Under the pieces are notes generated by a model. That model did no database searches, was not told where the DNA came from, and saw only the letters and a program-made list of their open reading frames with translations. The position numbers were made by a program, and so were the translations under genes. A stretch of 8,293 bases of DNA from Lachnospiraceae bacterium (GTDB lineage: Bacteria; Bacillota; Clostridia; Lachnospirales; Lachnospiraceae), in assembly GCA_017476305.1 (NCBI GenBank), contig JAFVAA010000626.1, forward strand, positions 1 to 8,293, read 5' to 3'. Positions 7,014 to 8,293 of the stretch are shown here, one piece after another (positions within the stretch are counted from its first letter, which is position 1; every line of letters begins with the position of its first letter).

Positions 7014-7085
7014 ATGGAAGATTACAAAAAAGAATTTATTGAATTTATGGTGGAGAGTGATGTTGATAGCCTTAAAATGCGCTAA
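7014..7085 (+). pseudogene. pyrE: 5' fragment of orotate phosphoribosyltransferase gene (pyrE), interrupted
   Basis: AGGAGG (6997-7002) precedes an ATG that opens MEDYKKEFIEFMVESDV, which closely resembles the N-terminus of clostridial PyrE (typically followed by LKFGDF and a KSGR segment). After Val17 the frame reads DSLKMR and stops. The rest of PyrE (about 210 more residues, including the PRPP-binding loop) is not found in any forward frame to the end of the window. PyrE converts orotate and PRPP to orotidine monophosphate in pyrimidine synthesis, so an intact copy would be needed elsewhere for prototrophy. The perfect promoter and good ribosome binding site upstream fit an originally functional gene. 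The break probably marks an integration or rearrangement junction near 7065-7085. Alternatives are a sequence/assembly error or a 23-aa leader peptide that resembles PyrE by chance; both seem less likely. Confidence 0.68.
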
Positions 7086-7132
7086 AAACCATTATTTATC
7101 GTGCTTGCGAGTGTTGTATGAAAAAATGAAAG

Positions 7133-7162
7133 TTATCGTAACTTGTCGTAAATTATCGTAAT
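7133..7162. repeat. Three tandem 10-bp repeats, TTRTCGTAAN
   Basis: TTATCGTAAC (7133-7142), TTGTCGTAAA (7143-7152) and TTATCGTAAT (7153-7162) are in exact 10-base phase; eight of ten positions are invariant. A partial fourth unit, TTGATAAGAA, follows. A period of one helical turn places each unit on the same DNA face, as in iterons or integrase arm sites. TTATCGT also occurs once at 7096-7102. Confidence 0.8.
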
Positions 7163-7170
7163 TTGATAAG

Positions 7171-7194
7171 AAAAAAGGGTACAAAAAAGGGTAA
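7171..7194. repeat. Two tandem 12-bp repeats, AAAAAAGGGTAM
   Basis: AAAAAAGGGTAC (7171-7182) is followed directly by AAAAAAGGGTAA (7183-7194), identical at 11 of 12 positions. They lie eight bases after the 10-bp repeat array, so two different tandem families sit side by side. This resembles a compound protein-binding site at an element end; the binder is unknown. Confidence 0.75.
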
Positions 7195-7220
7195 AATTTA
7201 AACCGATAGCCAGTATTATA

Positions 7221-7314
7221 TTTTGAGTATCTGCATAAGAACATTATCATAGATCCTGTTAAATTCTGACAGGATTCTATTCTATGGATAGTGTTCTTAT
7301 TTTTATACTCAAAA
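7221..7314. repeat. 94-bp imperfect palindrome / long hairpin
   Basis: Outer arms TTTTGAGTAT (7221-7230) and ATACTCAAAA (7305-7314) are perfect reverse complements. After a 4x4 internal loop, ATAAGAACA (7235-7243) pairs with TGTTCTTAT (7292-7300); pairing continues with TTATC/GATAG (one T-G wobble), then ATAG/CTAT after a one-base bulge. After a six-base right-side bulge (7276-7281), ATCCTGT (7253-7259) pairs with ACAGGAT (7269-7275) around a nine-base loop. It lies about 70 bases before the gene at 7387. Possible roles are a MITE-like insertion, an oriT or single-strand origin, or a leader RNA structure. No target-site duplication is evident. Confidence 0.85.
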
Positions 7315-7386
7315 ATCACTTTATCGAATCATTATCAATGCAAAGAAGCACTCAACAAACAAAATAAAATAATGGAGGATTTTCAT

Positions 7387-7911
7387 ATGATGACAGATGT
7401 AAAGGAAAATGCAAAAGAAAACGTAAAAACAGATGTAAACGTACAAATGGATATTAATGTAACAGATTTAGAGTTCAAGAAATGGATCATGGCTTATCAG
7501 TTCAAGGTTTATAAGAAGGGCATCAAGAAAAAAGTGTTACCAAGTGCAATCATGCGCTTATGGTCAACATGGTGGACACAGGACTTTCCATATTCAGACA
7601 GTGGACTAAGATTGAAAGTAGGCAGCGGGGGAAATATCATGAATTGTCCAATGGGCAGTAATTCTTCTGTAAATGAGGAATGGACAGCGTTCTTTAAGGA
7701 TGTATGTTCTGATATATCAGATAAGATGGATTTAAGGCAGATGGACATAGAGAAGAATATTCTTTCTGTAAAGAAGTGTACAAGGCTATCAAAGGCTACT
7801 CTCAATGATGCAATTTATAAGTTCCTGAACCGGATTCAGAAGAACCAAAACAATATACGAAAGAATAGAGAGCAAAGGAAGAATAGAGCAACGGATAAAA
7901 TCGGTAATTAA
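7387..7911 (+). CDS. Hypothetical protein, Lys/Asn-rich, unrecognised
   Basis: This 174-aa protein is not one I recognise. GGAGG (7374-7378) lies eight bases before ATG 7387 (a second ATG follows immediately), whereas an upstream in-frame start at 7291 falls inside the palindrome and has no ribosome binding site. The N-terminal ~28 residues are low-complexity and alternate Lys/Asn/Val/Asp (VKENAKENVKTDVNVQMDIN). A central part contains the aromatic-rich MRLWSTWWTQDFPYSDS (56-72) and a Gly-rich GSGGN (79-83). The C-terminal ~25 residues are strongly basic and polar (RIQKNQNNIRKNREQRKNR), suggesting nucleic-acid contact. There is no signal peptide, membrane segment or known catalytic motif. Its position beside element-like repeats and a small HTH gene suggests an accessory gene of a mobile element; function is unknown. 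Confidence 0.72.
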   Translation: MMTDVKENAKENVKTDVNVQMDINVTDLEFKKWIMAYQFKVYKKGIKKKVLPSAIMRLWSTWWTQDFPYSDSGLRLKVGSGGNIMNCPMGSNSSVNEEWTAFFKDVCSDISDKMDLRQMDIEKNILSVKKCTRLSKATLNDAIYKFLNRIQKNQNNIRKNREQRKNRATDKIGN

Positions 7912-7961
7912 AATCAGTAATCGAGTGTGATTTATCGAAAAAGTTCCGCAAAAAATCCGAT

Positions 7962-7985
7962 GAAGCCCTATTTATATGGGGTTTC
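7962..7985. other. 10-bp hairpin between the hypothetical and HTH genes
   Basis: GAAGCCCTAT (7962-7971) pairs with ATGGGGTTTC (7976-7985) at all ten positions (two G-T wobbles) around the loop TTAT. There is no T-run after it on the + strand; six consecutive A residues lie upstream, so on the - strand the hairpin is followed by ATCGGATTTTTT and could be a weak terminator in that direction. On the + strand it may act as a 3'-end RNA stabiliser or operator. Confidence 0.5.
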
Positions 7986-8075
7986 AATATTCCTATATGA
8001 AAGAGAACGTGTATTTTTTTATGTTCGATTTCGATAACAAGATAATCATAAAATTAAAGAATTGGAGGAAAATGA

Positions 8076-8258
8076 ATGGAACTAAAGCAAAGAGTGAGAA
8101 ATTTCTTAGAAGATTGCGGGGCAACAAAGGTGAACTTCTGCCGAAAAGTAGGCATGTCAACTACATACTACAGGGAGTGGCAGTTAGGTGAACGTGACAT
8201 TTCTAAGACCATCAAAGACCGTATCACGGCATATCTTGATGAAGTGTATAAAAAGTAA
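8076..8258 (+). CDS. Small helix-turn-helix (XRE/Cro-like) DNA-binding protein
   Basis: This 60-aa protein has the helical layout of a compact Cro/XRE regulator: helix 1 ELKQRVRNFLEDCG (2-15), the HTH TKVNFCRKVGMSTTYYREWQ (17-36), where KVNFCRKVG fits the first helix and STTYYREWQ the recognition helix, and a last helix TIKDRITAYLDEVYKK (45-60). GGAGG (8064-8068) is seven bases before this ATG but only three before an out-of-frame ATG at 8072, which fixes the start. Such short HTH proteins are common as repressors or excision/mobility control factors of integrative elements. It follows the 174-aa hypothetical gene by 164 bases and may be independently transcribed. Family membership is likely; target and role are unknown. 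Confidence 0.72.
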   Translation: MELKQRVRNFLEDCGATKVNFCRKVGMSTTYYREWQLGERDISKTIKDRITAYLDEVYKK

Positions 8259-8293
8259 GTTTTATTCAGTTTTTGGTATGTTTATTGTATTTA

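Larger units (their letters stand above)
7086..7386. other. Non-coding, A+T-rich, repeat-dense stretch (putative element end)
   Basis: No convincing gene is visible here in either direction. Between the broken pyrE and the gene at 7387 it holds an orphan TTATCGT (7096-7102), three tandem 10-bp repeats, two tandem 12-bp repeats, a second copy of GATAGCC (7205-7211; the first is in the pyrE fragment at 7065-7071), and a 94-bp palindrome. The clustering of several repeat types in about 230 bases resembles recombinase or replication-initiator binding regions of mobile elements. No integrase gene is in the window to confirm this. Confidence 0.5.

Noticed and set aside
6925..7161. Open frame of 78 codons overlapping the pyrE start
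   Set aside because: It has no ribosome binding site or protein-like character, and the pyrE frame explains the AGGAGG and the start in this region.
7086..7390. CRISPR array
   Set aside because: The repeats are 10-12 bp, directly tandem and without unique spacers, which does not match CRISPR repeat-spacer structure.
7321..8037. TTATCGAA copies at 7321, 7932 and (reverse) 8030 as a dedicated dispersed operator
   Set aside because: The same 8-mer also occurs inside genes in the left half (near 3589 and 6787), so its presence alone is not evidence of a special site.

Overview
The window looks like a chromosomal segment from a low-to-mid G+C anaerobic Firmicute, most likely a Lachnospiraceae (Clostridia) member. 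This rests on the khpA-rimM-trmD gene order, strong GGAGG-type ribosome binding sites, TTTT/AGAGG-rich coding sequence, and the look of the KhpA, RimM, TrmD and PyrE protein sequences. All recognised genes are on the + strand. The assignment comes from reading the sequence, not from a database search.

Region 1 (1-1439) is housekeeping RNA metabolism. It holds the last codons of khpA (KH-domain RNA-binding protein), an intrinsic-terminator-like hairpin, then rimM (30S maturation factor) and trmD (tRNA m1G37 methyltransferase), which overlap by 4 bases. The usual next gene, rplS, is absent and is not found elsewhere in the window.

Region 2 (about 1541-6862) is a five-gene unit behind its own predicted promoter: an ABC ATPase, two ABC-2 type permeases, a HisKA_3-type sensor histidine kinase and a NarL/LuxR-type response regulator. 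Composition and protein lengths match the Bacillus subtilis LnrLMN exporter and LnrJK two-component pair (linearmycin/polyene resistance, formerly YfiLMN-YfiJK), but here the transporter genes come first. The expected circuit is that the kinase senses an envelope or membrane-active signal, the regulator activates the promoter near 1551-1578, and the exporter is made together with more kinase and regulator. A 13-base arm inverted repeat (one mismatch) brackets that promoter and is a candidate regulator site. The transported substrate cannot be read from the sequence.

Region 3 (6863-8293) is different: more A+T-rich, sparsely coding and repeat-rich. It begins with a perfect-consensus promoter (TTGACA, 17 bp, TATAAT) and a strong ribosome binding site leading into the first ~17 codons of pyrE (orotate phosphoribosyltransferase). 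The reading frame then leaves pyrE and stops. After the break come three exact-phase 10-bp repeats, two 12-bp repeats, a 94-bp imperfect palindrome, an unrecognised 174-aa lysine/asparagine-rich protein and a 60-aa helix-turn-helix protein. The simplest reading is the left end of an integrated mobile element that entered the start of pyrE, placing pyrE's promoter upstream of the element's first genes. No integrase, relaxase or replication gene is in the window, so this remains an inference.
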